Shown piece by piece: positions 1-13,623 of a stretch of DNA of 64,000 nt; positions within the stretch are counted from its first letter, which is position 1; every line of letters starts with the position of its first letter. Made by a program: the position numbers and the translations under genes. Origin of the DNA: Medicago truncatula (Eukaryota; Streptophyta; Magnoliopsida; Fabales; Fabaceae); assembly GCF_003473485.1 (NCBI RefSeq), contig NC_053042.1, positions 7,339,501-7,403,500 on the forward strand. The letters run 5' to 3'. The notes below the pieces were generated by a model. It saw only the letters and a program-made list of their open reading frames with translations. It made no database searches and was not told where the DNA came from.

Positions 1-294
1 TAAAGAGTTGAATATGTATGACAACACACTTTGCATTGCTATCATCCTTCAAGGCTTTCAACAGGGTCCCCATTTTTAAGGGCTTACTGATCTAACTTCA
101 ATAATTACATACAAATATGTACAGTTTTACATGAGTTAAGACCTATTATACTGCAAGTCATTATAATTGTATATCTCACAAGTGGCTTCAAACACTACTG
201 ATACAAAACTATATTAATCATGGTTCTACACCACCTAATGACAGATATGTATGAAAGTTAATATTGAAATAACATATATACATGTTTAAGAAAG

Positions 295-3200
295 TTAAGG
301 TCGTGGTACACACAGTTGCCTCATCGGTGTGAGCAACCTCGCAAAACGTAGGGGCACATGAGCCTTGATATATGTCCCTTGCTCGGTATATTCCTATATA
401 CAAATCCGATAAAGTGTCAGGAAATCCAACAATAACAAATAGGAAAACACTAAACATTGTTGAATCTGCCAGACTATGATCAACTGGTAGATATTGATAA
501 ATTAATTACTTACAGTTTTCTCAACCATTCCAACTTGGTGTATGGTGCTGAGAAGGTCCCCATTTTCAAATGGTAACAAAGCTTCCACCCATACCATGGA
601 GTCCTGTTAAAGAATAACAGAATTTTAACCAGCAAATGTAAATAGTTCTAACAAATGGACCGCATGATATCGAAATCATATTAAAACAGGCTTCAACTTC
701 GTACCTTTAGTTTGTCTTGAACTGCATTACAGAATTCTTGTATGCCATCGCCACTTAAGGCAGATATGCATACAACATCATCTCTTTTTCCAGCTTCTAG
801 CCTGATTTTCTGGGGATCACTAGCCCTGTCGATCTGCCATAAGAAAAAGATATGCCAAAATTCTCAAGTTGTAACAGTTAAACTTCAAGTGCACAGTAAA
901 GTGGATGAAGGAAAAACTATTCATTCCTAAAGCAATAGAAGTACGCATCGTAGTCTAATCTTAAGAGAATAATTTCATTGCTATGAGAAACTGATAAACA
1001 AAATTAAAATGACAGCCAGTTTTGAACCAAAAGCAGTCCAATGTAGACCATTCTTCAAATCCAGGAATTGATTTTAAACCGTTATGGTAATTTCCCAATA
1101 TGTAATATTAATGATGATCTTAAATGATATGATATTATGAAAATAAACAATGCATAAAAATGCCAGTATGACAACTTTTAAGATTAATAGCCATATTCCC
1201 TCTTGTTGCCGTCATGAACCAACTATCCTAGAAGCAATAAGCACATAAATGGGTTTTATTGTTATAACATGTCTTCTCACACAAGCCCTTTTGGGTTGAA
1301 AGAAGGACAATGCACTGATCCATCTATCTTCAGCTGATTTGTTTTTGCAGTTCAAAATGGGGGGTGGCAATGATCAAACTCTTGACCACTTGGTCACAAG
1401 AGACTCTGAAAACATTTATGAACAAACTATCCTAAAGGCTTAAGCAATTAGTTTATATAACATGAATAGACGTTTAACTAGAATAATCTCAATAAATTAT
1501 TTGATCACTCTGCTTTCAAATGTCTCAGTCCTAAAGCTAGTCCTTCACATAAGTGAGAATTTCATCCCAAATAATGTGGTATAGGTTTTGATAGTGTTAT
1601 GAATAGAATTAATTCAGAGTTAACAAGGATATCATGATATTTCTCAACAAAAAAAAAAAAGGATATCATGATATTGTTCATTAAATGAAACAATAAAGAA
1701 ATTAAAAAATGAATTTGTTATAAAACTTGAAGGACAAACTGCAATAGTTGTGTAAAGGAAAACCAACAAAACCATTTTCAAAATACCTTGTTCCAGACCA
1801 TCAGCGTTGGGATTGATGATACATCTAGTTCTGACAGAACTTTGTCCACAGCATTTATCTGTTGGTCGGCCAGGGGGTGACTGCAATTCATGAAAATAAT
1901 TGATGAGATATGTTGTAAATCAACACCAGAAGTTGTCTAGTTCTTTTAAATTCCTTTTCTCGATAAATAAAATGACTCCTAGAACTTCTACTGATATATA
2001 ACCTGATATCAATCACATGCACCAAAAGTGATGACTCTGATATCTCCTCCAGTGTGGCTCTGAAGGCAGCAACCTGCAGAGAGCAGAAAAAATGGCAACA
2101 TGTAAATATTTTCCGTAAATAATGTCAAAAAATAATACTAAATATCAATTGTATACAACCCAAAGCAAAATAAATTGTAACAGAGGTATCTTTCTTACTA
2201 GTGTAGTAGGTAACTTCTGAATAAAACCAACAGTGTCTGTTAGGAGAAACTCCTTTCCATTCTTCATCTGGACAAAAGCATATAAACAAAGAACAGCATG
2301 TTAAAATACCTAAAATTCAACCCACACAAGCCTCGGTTTCATGCATGATAACAAAAAAAAAATCGTTAACAACGAATTTTTATCATCCCACAACCAAGGG
2401 ACACCGTAAACAGAGGAAATGACTGTGCTGTAAGGTAAATGATGATATGAAATTTTGGACTAGTTCTTTATTAAGAAAAGAATAGAAGATGGTATTTGAG
2501 TCTCATTACAAATTAGAAGCACATACATAATAGTTGAAACCATTCAACAATGAAGACAATGTCTAGGTTGTGAATAAAAATGTAATATTATCCAGGTAAT
2601 TTTTTACTGACCTGTACTCTCCTTGTAGTTGGATCTAAAGTTGCAAATAGTTTATCCTCGGCAAGAACATCTGCTCCAGTTAATTGATTCAAAAGCGTAC
2701 TCTTACCAGCATTCGTATAACCAACCTAAAATGATGGCAAGTAAGCATATATCATCATCTTATAAGGCTTACATTACCATAATACAAAGGCAATATCAGT
2801 CTAAAAAAATGGCCTGTTGCAAAACTAACCAAGGATACTACAGGCACAGGTACTGAGAGACGCCTGTTACGGTACTGCTTTCGGTGCTTCCTAACAGATT
2901 CTAGCTCCTTTTTCAGAACACCGATCTGTCAAAGCCCATGCATTAGATGTTTATAAGAAAAAAAGTTCTAGGGAACACAAATAGCCACAAATTTTAGAGA
3001 AACGCATAATGTATGAAACTGGTAGGTTACAAATCATAGTATTGCACTAGCATACATCACAATAAAACAATTGAATGAAGCTGATTTTTTGTAGCCTTGC
3101 AGATAAATTTTACAATGATCAGATAATAATGTATGCTTACTTGGTTACGCAAAATACGCTTGTCCACTTCTATTTGTTTTTCACCCATTCCCTTCACCTG

Positions 3201-6200
3201 CCCTCCTGATTGACGCTCAAGATGAGTCCACATTTTTGTTAGACGAGGTAGTTGGTATTCCATTTGTGCTAATGCAACCTAGAAATCAAAAGAAGGTAGA
3301 GTTATCAGAATAGGGGTCTAAGTTTCTCCTATTTGCCAGAGCTCTGTTTCTGGTAATAACACAAAATATATAATTCATGGACTTATATTTCAAAACAAAA
3401 CAAAAAATAATAATGTAATTTTTAGAGTAAATGATCGACTAATTAATTTTCATAAAAAAAATAAAAATACTGAAATAAGTGATAATATAAACATAAAATA
3501 CCACAGGAAAGTCTTCTTTTGCATTTATATGTCAATTAAGTGGATCACATTGCCAAATATTGATCAACAGTTATTCAGGATAATTATTAGTGATACCCTA
3601 TTAAAAACAAAGGATACTGGAGAAACCTCCTTTTTAATTTATAATTACCTGTAAAGATGCTTCATGTGTTGCCGCTCGCTGATTAAATATATCAAGGATT
3701 AGAGCAGTTCGATCGCAAACTCTCACATCTCCACCAAAAACCTTTTCCAGGTTGCGCAGTTGCCTAGAATCAGCAGGGATCAGTAATTTTATGTGAGATT
3801 CCGAATGGCATTCCTTACACAACAATGCAGCTATAATAATATTCATTTTGGGTGTAGTCACTGTAGCGGACCGATACAATGAAAAGTAGAGCAGAACAGT
3901 CTGGATCTATAAAAAAAAACATAAAGGAAAATAATACGAAATATGCAGCATAGCCTGAGCTACCTCACCACCTTCTTACTAAAAATCAAAAGTTTCCAAA
4001 TAATCACTCGCTTATACTAGAAACCAAATTTTTAAACAAATCCTACAGAGCAACCTGGCTCTTGTGGTTCCAATGATCTCAAATCAAAGCTAGTAAACAT
4101 ATCAAAATGTAACTTTTTATTTAACATTTATGGTCAGTTCCGAAGATGAACTACTTCAGTAAATGAAATAGTCAAATGTCAACTAAAATAATGGTAGTAT
4201 GAAAAAATAGTGTTAACAGAAATATGCAGTTAGAAAAAAGGTCCCTTACCCAGCTGATAGCTCATCATCAAATATCACAGTTTCAACGTCCAATGCATTA
4301 ATTGCACTCTTAATTTCAGAAACTTTACCAGAGCCAATGTACGTCCTAGGGTTTGGAGAAGCAAGCCTGTAACATTTAGATTAAGTCTGAAACTGAGTCA
4401 TATGGCAATATGTTGTCCCAATAGGAGAAGAAAAAGGGAACTGAGACATATGTCTATAACAATTGAAATGTTTCAAAGAGAACAAAGACATGATTATTGG
4501 TTATGGCCTGCCTGTAAACAATATTGTGCAATGCAAAGCAACGATATTTTTAATGAAACCCTTCAATTAATAATTGTCATCGGCATGATGAAACAGAGGA
4601 GTCTGAGGAAAAATGTTGCATAGCAATCAGTAATGTCTCCATCATTGGGGCACAGTTAGATTCTCATATTCTTCCAACCAAACTCACAATGAAAATGAAA
4701 ATATGGTTGGGTAAAGTAGAAAAAGTACATATAAAGCCAAGTATATGAGCATGAACATGCAATGCTCTATTAACATATGAAGAAGAATTGAAAAAATAAG
4801 CAATGAGATACAATAACAACATCATATTTTCAAAAAGAAAGCAGTTTTCAACTGCATGACAATAAACAAAAACAGAAGAGTTTAATAACTACACACTGAC
4901 AGTATAAGCTAACAGCATAATTATTTTTTTTACTTGTATATTATCCAATCATATTTTAATGTCTTCAATGTGTTACCACAATACAAAGAGATATTAAAAA
5001 ATAATATTATAGTGTGCTAGCAAGACATGTTTGAATTAACTTAATTGAGGGTTATCTAAAGACATAAACACTCCTGATATTGTTTGGAAGAGCTTATGAA
5101 AAATGCTTATCACATGCCCATAAGCTGTTTTAATAAGCTCTTCAAGGTAGTTTATGGAAACAGCTTATAACTTGTATGAAAACAATTTGACTTTATTTCA
5201 TCTTTTGTTATAAAAATAACATATACATAAGCATTTATATGATAAGCACTTATGCTATAGTGCTCAATTAAGTTGTTTATCCAAGCAAGGCCAATTTATA
5301 CGAAACTTGAAACATTCCACTAAGATAATCACTTTGGTGAAACTAGAAATATTCCACTTCCAGATATGATATCTATGTAGTTGGAGTAATTAAGAAAACG
5401 AAGTAAAAGAAGAAATGGCATACTTTTGGTATGTAGAGGCAACAACCAATAATCCAGCAGTATCAGCTAACTGTTCCAATTCACTCAAAGAATCTTCTAT
5501 ACCAAATGAATCACTAACTTCGCCTTTTCTCTCGACACCAACCAGATACGCTTTCTCTTCAAAAACCTACAAACCAAATCAAATCTATAACAATTCATGA
5601 CATAACTCATAAAACGAGAAAAAAATATCGAAACATATACTGATTAACGAGATAATTGTTGTTTACATGAAGCGATACAACAACAACTAACTAGTCTAAC
5701 TTAGTGTGTGTTCGGTAAGAGAAAAAGTTGAGCTATGGCTTATAGCTCATAGCTTATAAGCTCGTATGATTAAAAAAGACTTGTTTCATAACTATCATTT
5801 TTAAACGAGCTTATAACTTATTTTCATGAGCTCATAGTGGCCTCTGATAAGCTAATTCAAGTAGTTTATAGCTTACAACTTATCAAACACTACAAATTCA
5901 ATCAGCTAGTTTCTCCGCTATAAGTTCATCCACTACAAGGAAGGTTATCAGCTATCTGCTATTTATTAGCAAACGGAGGCTAACTAATCTAACTTAACCT
6001 ACTAGTGTAACTAACTACTATTGTGTAACTAGAAATTAATTAATTAGTATGCAGTTAACTTTACACTGTCAGCGTATTGTAGCTAATTATTGCTGTAACT
6101 ACTAACTAACTATTACTTACATCTAATAGAATGAAATGGAAGTTAGTGAAATTGAAAATTGAAAAGGTATGAATGAACGAACCTCTCTTCCGTTACGGAG

Positions 6201-6545
6201 CTTGAAGCGGTTATCGATGTTGCTACTGTTATCATCGTCGTTTTTATCTTTCTTCTTCTTTTTAAGCTTGGTAGTGGATTTATCTTCATCTGGAGTTGGA
6301 GGAGATGATTGTTGTTGTTCTTGTTCTTGAATTGGAAGTAAAACCGCGTCGTTGGAGAAAGAAGAAGAGAGTTGAAGTTGTTCAGTGTTGTGCGGTGTAA
6401 CGTTAAGAGAGAAAGAGGATAAGGAATGAGAACGAACAAGATTTAGATAACGTTGTTGTTGTTGAAATTGAAATCGAATTGTTGAAGAAGATGATGATGG
6501 TTGAAGAATAACGGAACCACCGTTAACGCATGCACATCTCATCAT
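295..6545 (-). CDS. HFLX: HflX-type GTPase, 13 exons, about 545 aa
   Basis: Ribosome-associated HflX/TrmE-Era-class GTPase. Exons joined by eye, all with GT-AG borders and compatible phases: 6183-6545, 5424-5566, 4250-4366, 3649-3763, 3141-3278, 2830-2925, 2612-2725, 2199-2267, 2003-2073, 1787-1880, 705-833, 514-603 and 295-393. Motifs are in family order: HflX N-terminal domain ([14 protein letters not shown], then [20 protein letters not shown]), basic helix with RRLSVP, G1 GYTNAGKST (about 326-334), switch I TLDPT (353-357), G3 DTVGF (373-377), G4 NKID (439-442, across an exon junction) and G5 SAL (464-466). The first ~120 residues are low-complexity, rich in Ser, Gln and Lys and outside the domain, which fits an organelle transit peptide (inferred). 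The start is the first of two adjacent ATGs. HflX proteins bind 50S-type ribosomes, so a plastid or mitochondrial role is likely. About 545 aa matches plant homologues. Introns 1 and 2 carry MITE-like insertions. Confidence 0.93.
5068..5292. mobile_element. MITE-like insertion in HflX intron 2
   Basis: The segment begins TTGTTTGGAAGAGCTTAT and ends with the approximate inverse (TTTATCCAAGCAA on the + strand). Its interior is AT-rich with repeated AAGCTTAT/ATAAGC words. The inverted ends and size fit a short non-autonomous DNA transposon, possibly hAT-like. I found no clear target duplication, so edges are approximate. It lies between HflX exons 2 and 3. Confidence 0.5.
5700..5893. mobile_element. 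MITE-like insertion in HflX intron 1
   Basis: Begins near TGTTCGGTAAG and ends near CTTATCAAACA, an imperfect inverted pair. The interior is full of GCTTATAGCTCATAGC-type words that can fold back. It resembles the intron-2 element in composition and probably belongs to a related family. No target duplication was resolved. Confidence 0.5.
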
Positions 6546-6841
6546 TTCTTTCTGCTTTCTACAAACTCACCTCAATTCTGTTACACATTTTTTCCAATTT
6601 ATAGTATACATTTTTCAAAAAAAAAATAAAAATATTATCATATTAAATCTTCGTATGAATATATTATAATTTTTTAAATGATATTAACTTATCTTATTAT
6701 TATGTTGATTCATCTTAGATGCGTTATTTGAAAAATAATTTGCGTACAATTTTTGGGACAACCATAAATTTACAAAGAAAATTAGGTATTTATATGAAAA
6801 CCAAAATAATAGAGAGATAAACTAAAAACATAATGCGAATG

Positions 6842-6977
6842 TCTAGAAATCTTAACTCAACTGGCAAATGTCGAAATTGTAAGGTCGGACGTTATGACTC
6901 GGATTCGAACCCGGAACTTCACAGTTGTGTATGAGTTTAATTTCAGTGGTTTACCACTTCATCTAAAACAAAAAAAA
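6842..6977 (+). mobile_element. tRNA-derived SINE, copy 1
   Basis: An A-box-like stretch (CTTAACTCAACTGGC) is followed about 45 bp later by a B box (GATTCGAACCCGG), then a short unique body ending in an A-rich tail. The layout and much of the sequence match the better-preserved copy at 17696-17829. Target duplication not resolved. The rest of 6546-8257 shows no gene. Confidence 0.7.
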
Positions 6978-8257
6978 TATACAAAAACTATCACAAAATC
7001 ATCGTAAAAATATCATTTTTCTTCATTTTAATGGTATGTGTTAATAGGCATGGGGTGACAATTTTTATTTTGGTACTAGCAAGTATCAGAATGTTCGCAC
7101 AAGTATATATGCAAAAAGAAGAAATAAATAAAATTGGTCAACAACAAAAAAAAAAAGTATATCATATAAAAATCACCAAATAAGAATAGTATGTGATTGA
7201 ACCATCGTTCATATAAGAAAAATAATTGGTGACTGAATTAAAAAACATTTAAACCGAGGATAATGAAATAAAAAATTGCAATATTTCTCTGCAAAAAAAT
7301 TAAAATTCATGGAATATCTTAGTTTGGATCACCGATCACACGCTAAAAATCTTAAAACTTTAATGAACCGATCAATTAGAAATCCTATAATATAGTGTGA
7401 TTGACAAATGGGTTGAAACCGATTTTATTTTTTTTGGTCAAGGGGTTGAAACCGATTTGAACCAACCCTACAACTATTAGTTTTCATTGAATAACAGTTT
7501 TCATAATCATTCTTAATCTAGAACAAATATGATACAATCTATGTGTCAAATTAACTTCACACTTATTTTAAGATTGAACAGGATTAGTCCGAAATATAAG
7601 TAAAAAAACCATTTCTTCGTAACATTGCTACTGAAAATAATATTTTATATTGGGAAATGATATTTAGTACAGAAGTTTTGTATAAGAAAATTCATGGACG
7701 CATGTAAAAGGACCATTTCAACACGCTGCACTTTCTCAGTCTAGAGGAAACAAGATTAAATTAAATAAAAAAATAAAATCCCTTAATAGAAATGAAACCA
7801 CAGTTCACAAAAAAAAAACATCTTGCATAATACTAACAGCATCAAATTGGCCTTTGTTAAAGCCTCTAATTCCTAAGCCGCCTTTGTTTTTACCTCTTCC
7901 AAATCTGATTAGCTCATCCAATAACACATATGTAATTACAAGCCTTCAGAGTAACAATATTTTAGTTTGAATCAACAATTACAAGTCTTCACAGTAATTA
8001 CAAGACCCGTATAAACACAAGGTCTATCAACCACAACACCATGAAAAAACACACAAACTATCATAAAGAAAATAATTTTATGTGCCTATTCTCATGTCAG
8101 CAAGCAACAAATTCCAGTTGTGACAAAAGTAAATACACGCATGACAGAAGGAAAACCGCCCAGGACTACAACAGAAAACCAACAGCAACAGCACGCCCCA
8201 GGATGACAATAAGAGCATGTCAAACCAATGAATTAGCATTTCTGCTAACAGTAATCT

Positions 8258-8305
8258 ACAAATACCAGTGGATTTACCATCAATAATTACATCTCCCATA
8301 TCAAA
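8258..8305 (-). pseudogene. possible aspartic-protease exon relic
   Basis: The minus strand reads FDMGDVIIDGKSTGIC directly after a CAG splice-acceptor-like trinucleotide. This resembles the segment of plant phytepsin-type aspartic proteases just before the second catalytic Asp (F-x-M/L-GD-V-L-I-x-G-x-x-TGFC). The following bases leave the family sequence. No other exon is visible nearby. Only 16 residues support it, so it may be chance or a captured exon. Confidence 0.3.
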
Positions 8306-8313
8306 CTGAAAAG

Positions 8314-8464
8314 AAAGAAAGCAAAGAAGAAGGAGAAGATGTGGGTTCCAGCGCAGTGGCTGATTGATTCTAAATGGCTGCGGAAGGAAGAAAGAAAGCA
8401 AAGAAGAAGAAGATGCGGGTTCCAGCGCAGTGGCTGATTGATTCTAAATGGCTGCGGAAGGAAG
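8314..8464. repeat. two-copy tandem repeat, 74-77 bp
   Basis: Units at 8314-8390 and 8391-8464 are nearly identical. They differ by a 3-bp indel in the purine-rich start and one C/T change before GGGTTCCAGCGCAGTGG. No coding role is seen. Confidence 0.9.
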
Positions 8465-8470
8465 AGAAAC

Positions 8471-10368
8471 GGTGGGTGGAAAATAAGCTGCGAAAGGAAG
8501 ATAACCTGAAGCGCGATGACCGATTCTAGAATTTTTTATTTAAACAATTGAAGAAACTGAAGCGCGTCGCCCGTGGAATTTCATATGGAAACGTCTGTAC
8601 TGTATAGCAATTCTCTTTTATATTTGATAATTAGATATAACAGATACTATTCATAGTTTGAGTAAAGATAATGTTTCAAAAAACTTTACTCCTTTTGTAA
8701 AAATAATAACTTGGGTAGTGACTTTCATTAACAGAAAAAAAAGAGTAACAAGTGTAATGTTGCTACCGAGTGACCATTTTCGTTATCTAAACTAAATCTC
8801 TACATCATGGTATTCACTCATGTTTCCACTCAAGTTCATAATCATACGACTATTAAAAATAGCGCAAAATAGATTGTGCACTTTGTAGTGATGCTTTAAG
8901 CATTAAAATTTGGAGATTGAAAATAGTTATATTTTGAACCACTTGCTTGAGAGCATTTATGAGTTTATGACAGTAAAAACAATGGTGGAGGAATATACTA
9001 AAGAATTTGTGATGCAGGAAAAGATGGTTTTATATCTAAAAAAACAAAATTAAACTTTAGCTAACTAGGAGAACGGATAGTGGTTATAACACTCACTTTA
9101 GAAGGGGGTCATAATTTCTTGAGTTGGTTTTGTTATACCAATTTTAATTAAATAAGTTCAGGGAGCCTATAGTCAGGATGTCTAACTTCTATGTGTGTGA
9201 AGCAACACAAAAATCCAGCAATGCAGCAACAGAAACAACCACCTTTCCCATCCTAAGTGAGAAGCAAAACTAGCACTCAACACAAGAATACTTTGTTGTG
9301 TTGAAATGTAACCTTTTAGAATTCTACAATCCTACAGATTATGTTTTCATGGGAAAAAAAGTTACGAACATAGCAATGGTTCAAACTGCCTCCTGTTCTT
9401 GACCAAAACATGGTTTTTTTTTTCCTTATGTGTAAAAACTTTTGTACAAATTATATAACTTCTGAATGTTTTTCTTAAAGGTCCAATCAGAACTTCTGAT
9501 TGTTTTCCTTAAATCCAATTAAAAAAACCGGCCTCACACCACATAAAACATAGACAAGGACTTTTGGACCCCAAACCCTAAACAACCCAATGACCACACT
9601 TATTATAAAGCAGCAGTCGAAGGGAACTCGATTAGAATGCTAAACACCACAATTATACAAAGAACCTCACTTGTATGAATAGATGGTAAATGTTTTTGCA
9701 CTTCATAGAAATTAGTTGACCACTAATGGAACTTGAGCACAAACTGACATTGCAGTTGACAAGAACAATTGTCATAGTAAGGAGTGGAACTAATTTGTTA
9801 CAAAAATTATAGAATTAGGATTTAAGCAAAACCATACTCCCCAGGAGCAAGATAAATTATGCACACGACCAAAAATTTCCTTCAATAACTGACTATGCAA
9901 AGAAGAATGTTGATGAGTTTACCATTGGATAATGAAATTAAGTTTACTAATGACTCAGCTATAGAAACCACAATCTTTGAGAACACATTGCTGATATGAT
10001 CTCAGAACATGAGTTTACTAATATCTTGCCTTAAAACCAAAAGATCTTTCATATTATTCTACAAACTCTCAATAGATAGATTAGTGTTATAAACCCTAAT
10101 ATGCAAAAATCGATATACTCCTTGAACATGACTCAATATATCATCACAAAACTGAGATGTAAATATTAGATAAGGAATGAGATAAATAATGTAATAAAAA
10201 TTAACAATAAGATCTTAAATACTTGCAGCTGAGTATAACAATATCTTAGAATGTCTGAAACTAAACTGCGGAGAACTTAAACATTGAACCAAAAACTTAC
10301 AAAAATTAAAAAAGTCTGACAGTACACTAGATGTAACAAAAATGTCAAACAATACACTCAAAACATTC
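8471..10368. other. spacer without a recognised gene
   Basis: AT-rich sequence with stops in all frames and only short open stretches. It should contain the 3' flank of the uS3 gene near 10,368. I see no RNA gene or bounded transposon. Confidence 0.5.
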
Positions 10369-11361
<993 letters not shown>

Positions 11362-11433
11362 GTTTGCAGATTTAGATTGAGGGGCGGCAACAACACACAC
11401 ACGCACGCACACAGTGGATGAATACTGAAACTG

Positions 11434-11518
11434 AAACCCTAGTTTTGAGAAATGGTTATGGATGGATGTTAATATAGGATGGTTTGTGAGATTGGGCTGA
11501 CCGATTGAATAGTGGGCC
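11434..11518 (-). promoter_or_regulatory. telo box plus two site II elements upstream of RPS3
   Basis: AAACCCTA lies at 11434-11441, about 75 bp upstream of the ATG. TGGGCT is at 11493-11498 and TGGGCC at 11513-11518. In plants this telo box/site II (TCP-bound) combination is established in promoters of ribosomal-protein and other growth-linked genes. Strand given is that of the gene served. Confidence 0.75.
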
Positions 11519-11825
11519 GGCCCGCTCTATTTCCACTAAGATTTACAACAAAATTTCAAAATTCCTTTTCTCACATTCAGCTTTTCTTAAAAACGCATCA
11601 AAATACTTTTTTGCCTCCAACGGTAGTTAAGCACCGTTGCGTCTTTCTGACTGTAGTTAACTACCATGGGACCAACTACAGTTGGCTCAGATGCACTTAA
11701 ATACAGTTCCTGGCAGATCATCAATTGTGATTTTGCGTGTTCCAATCAAAAAATCAAACTAAATCAAGGCTTATTTGAAATGTTAAGGAACTTTGCAGAT
11801 CCTCTATATTTATTTTTATAAAGGT

Positions 11826-12260
11826 GTTTGTAAAGTTTTATAGTACTCCGACTAAGTCTTGTAGTACTCCGACTAAGTCTTGTTTACGACCGAAACGCGT
11901 AAAATCGTAATTTTTTCCAATTGCGCTTGGAAAAGTCACCTAGAGATTAAATTGTTTTACAATTTTTTGCACGCATATTTATGACAAAAATACAACATCT
12001 CTCTTTAAAAAAATTGAATTTTCCGACAAGGGATGAATTAAATATAAATTTTTAACGCGCCCAAAACTCAAGACCACAAAAATCGACCTAGAAATCAAAT
12101 TTTAAGCTGTTTTAAAAATACATATAGAGGATCTGTAAAGTTTCGTAGCATTCCTAATAATCCTCAATTTATTTTAATTTTCAACCGAAACATGTTAAAT
12201 CACAAATTTTTCCAAGCGCGCGTCCGAAAAAGTGACCTAGAAGTTGAATTTTACGTCTGA
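11826..12260. repeat. diverged repeat pair in the spacer 5' of RPS3
   Basis: About 11826-11955 and 12133-12255 share an ordered set of words: GTAAAGTTT, CGACCGAAACGCG/CAACCGAAACATG, a TTTTTCCAA run, then AGTCACCTAGA/AGTGACCTAGA. A 21-bp stretch centred on AGTACTCCGACTAAGTC also occurs twice in tandem at 11840-11882. Probably an old transposon with internal repeats; family unknown. The rest of 11520-12864 shows no gene. Confidence 0.45.
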
Positions 12261-12864
12261 TACACATGAGTTGACTTAAAAGCAGTGATAAAAAATTATC
12301 GTAGAAAATATTGAAGGACCAGAAATTGAAGAAAATTTTAACGGGAACAAAAGGCAATATTTTAAAATTTTATAAGGACAAAAAACTTATTTAACTCAAA
12401 AACTATTACATACTCTTATGTATATGGCATCATCACTCTTGGCTTTTGTAGCATATTTCAAAGACTGTTATTAAAGATTTCTACCTCTACTTCACAAAAC
12501 ATATCAACCTTGTATATAGCCAGCCACTACAAGGTATAATTCTAATCCATACCTTCCATTTTTCACAATTATGAAATGATGTCCCATTCTATAGATCTGT
12601 ATTTCATAAGTTGACAATCAATTTGCATTCTATCATCTCATGGTGCAAGGGTGGAAATATTTTTGTAGAAAGAGCAAGATCACATAAAATGATAAATGCT
12701 TGTGTCAAATTGTGTTGCGTGACAACAAAGCAATAACAATGGTAAGGGAGCACATTGTTAGGAAGGAAGGAAGGAAAGAACCAAGGAGGCAACTTTACTG
12801 AATTTAACTTGAAACTTGTTTATTTGTAAAATATTTTTATCTATAACTTATAATTATTTAGCTT

Positions 12865-13074
12865 GAAGTATTATACAATCATTTGATGTTTCTACTTTGG
12901 AAGACAACAATTCACAATGGTTAAAATTAAATGTTATCTCAAGTCACTATTGTTTACCCATAAGACTAATCTTTTACTAAAGTCACTATTGCAGCTTGGA
13001 TCAAAATGAGGTGCAATAAAAAAACAAAAAATTGAATGGTATTGAGAAGAAGAATTTAACTACTCGCGCGATCA
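12865..13074 (+). repeat. 210-bp direct repeat, left copy
   Basis: Begins GAAGTATTATACAATC and ends CTCGCGCGATCA. By eye it matches 15759-15968 with a single base change (GAAGAAGAA versus GAAGAATAA). It overlaps the 3' end of the FAR1-like reading frame on the minus strand. Confidence 0.95.
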
Positions 13075-13587
13075 CAAATGATGGATGATCGTTGTCATTG
13101 TCTCTACCTTGTGTTGGACATTCTGTTACTTTCTTGAACATTTCATCTACACTTTTATCAACAAACATGAGACTTTCTTCACTATGCGATGCTGCTACAG
13201 TTGCCGCTCTAATGAACTTAGAGACAACTTGTCTGAACATTCGATTTCTAGACAACTTAGGATCTTGTTCAACCTCTTTTCCCCTAAAATCTTGCACAAT
13301 GCCACAACGGGCTTCTCTTGTCCACCTTCTTAAAATATACATATCAGAAATCACTTTAACATCGTTCAGCTCAAACACTTTTAATGCATGCGAACAAAGT
13401 ATGCCAAATGTATCATACTTCTTACAACTACAAGTAATGGAAGTTGAAACACGATTAAATGACACTCTAAAAGATCCTTCATGTTTCGTATTAGTGATGA
13501 CATATTCACATAGAGAGTCAGTTTCATGTCTAATAGGTACAGACAAAGCCAAGAATAACTTAAACTCGTTTTGAAACAACTCAAATA

Positions 13588-13623
<36 letters not shown>

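Noticed and set aside
1..90. Minus-strand open stretch MGTLLKALKDDSNAKCVVIH at the window edge
   Set aside because: Only about 25 codons before the edge, beyond the HflX stop, with no recognised family.
7840..7935. Minus-strand GRGKNKGGLGIRGFNKGQF resembling a LINE C-terminal block
   Set aside because: Too short and low in specificity; no neighbouring LINE domains.
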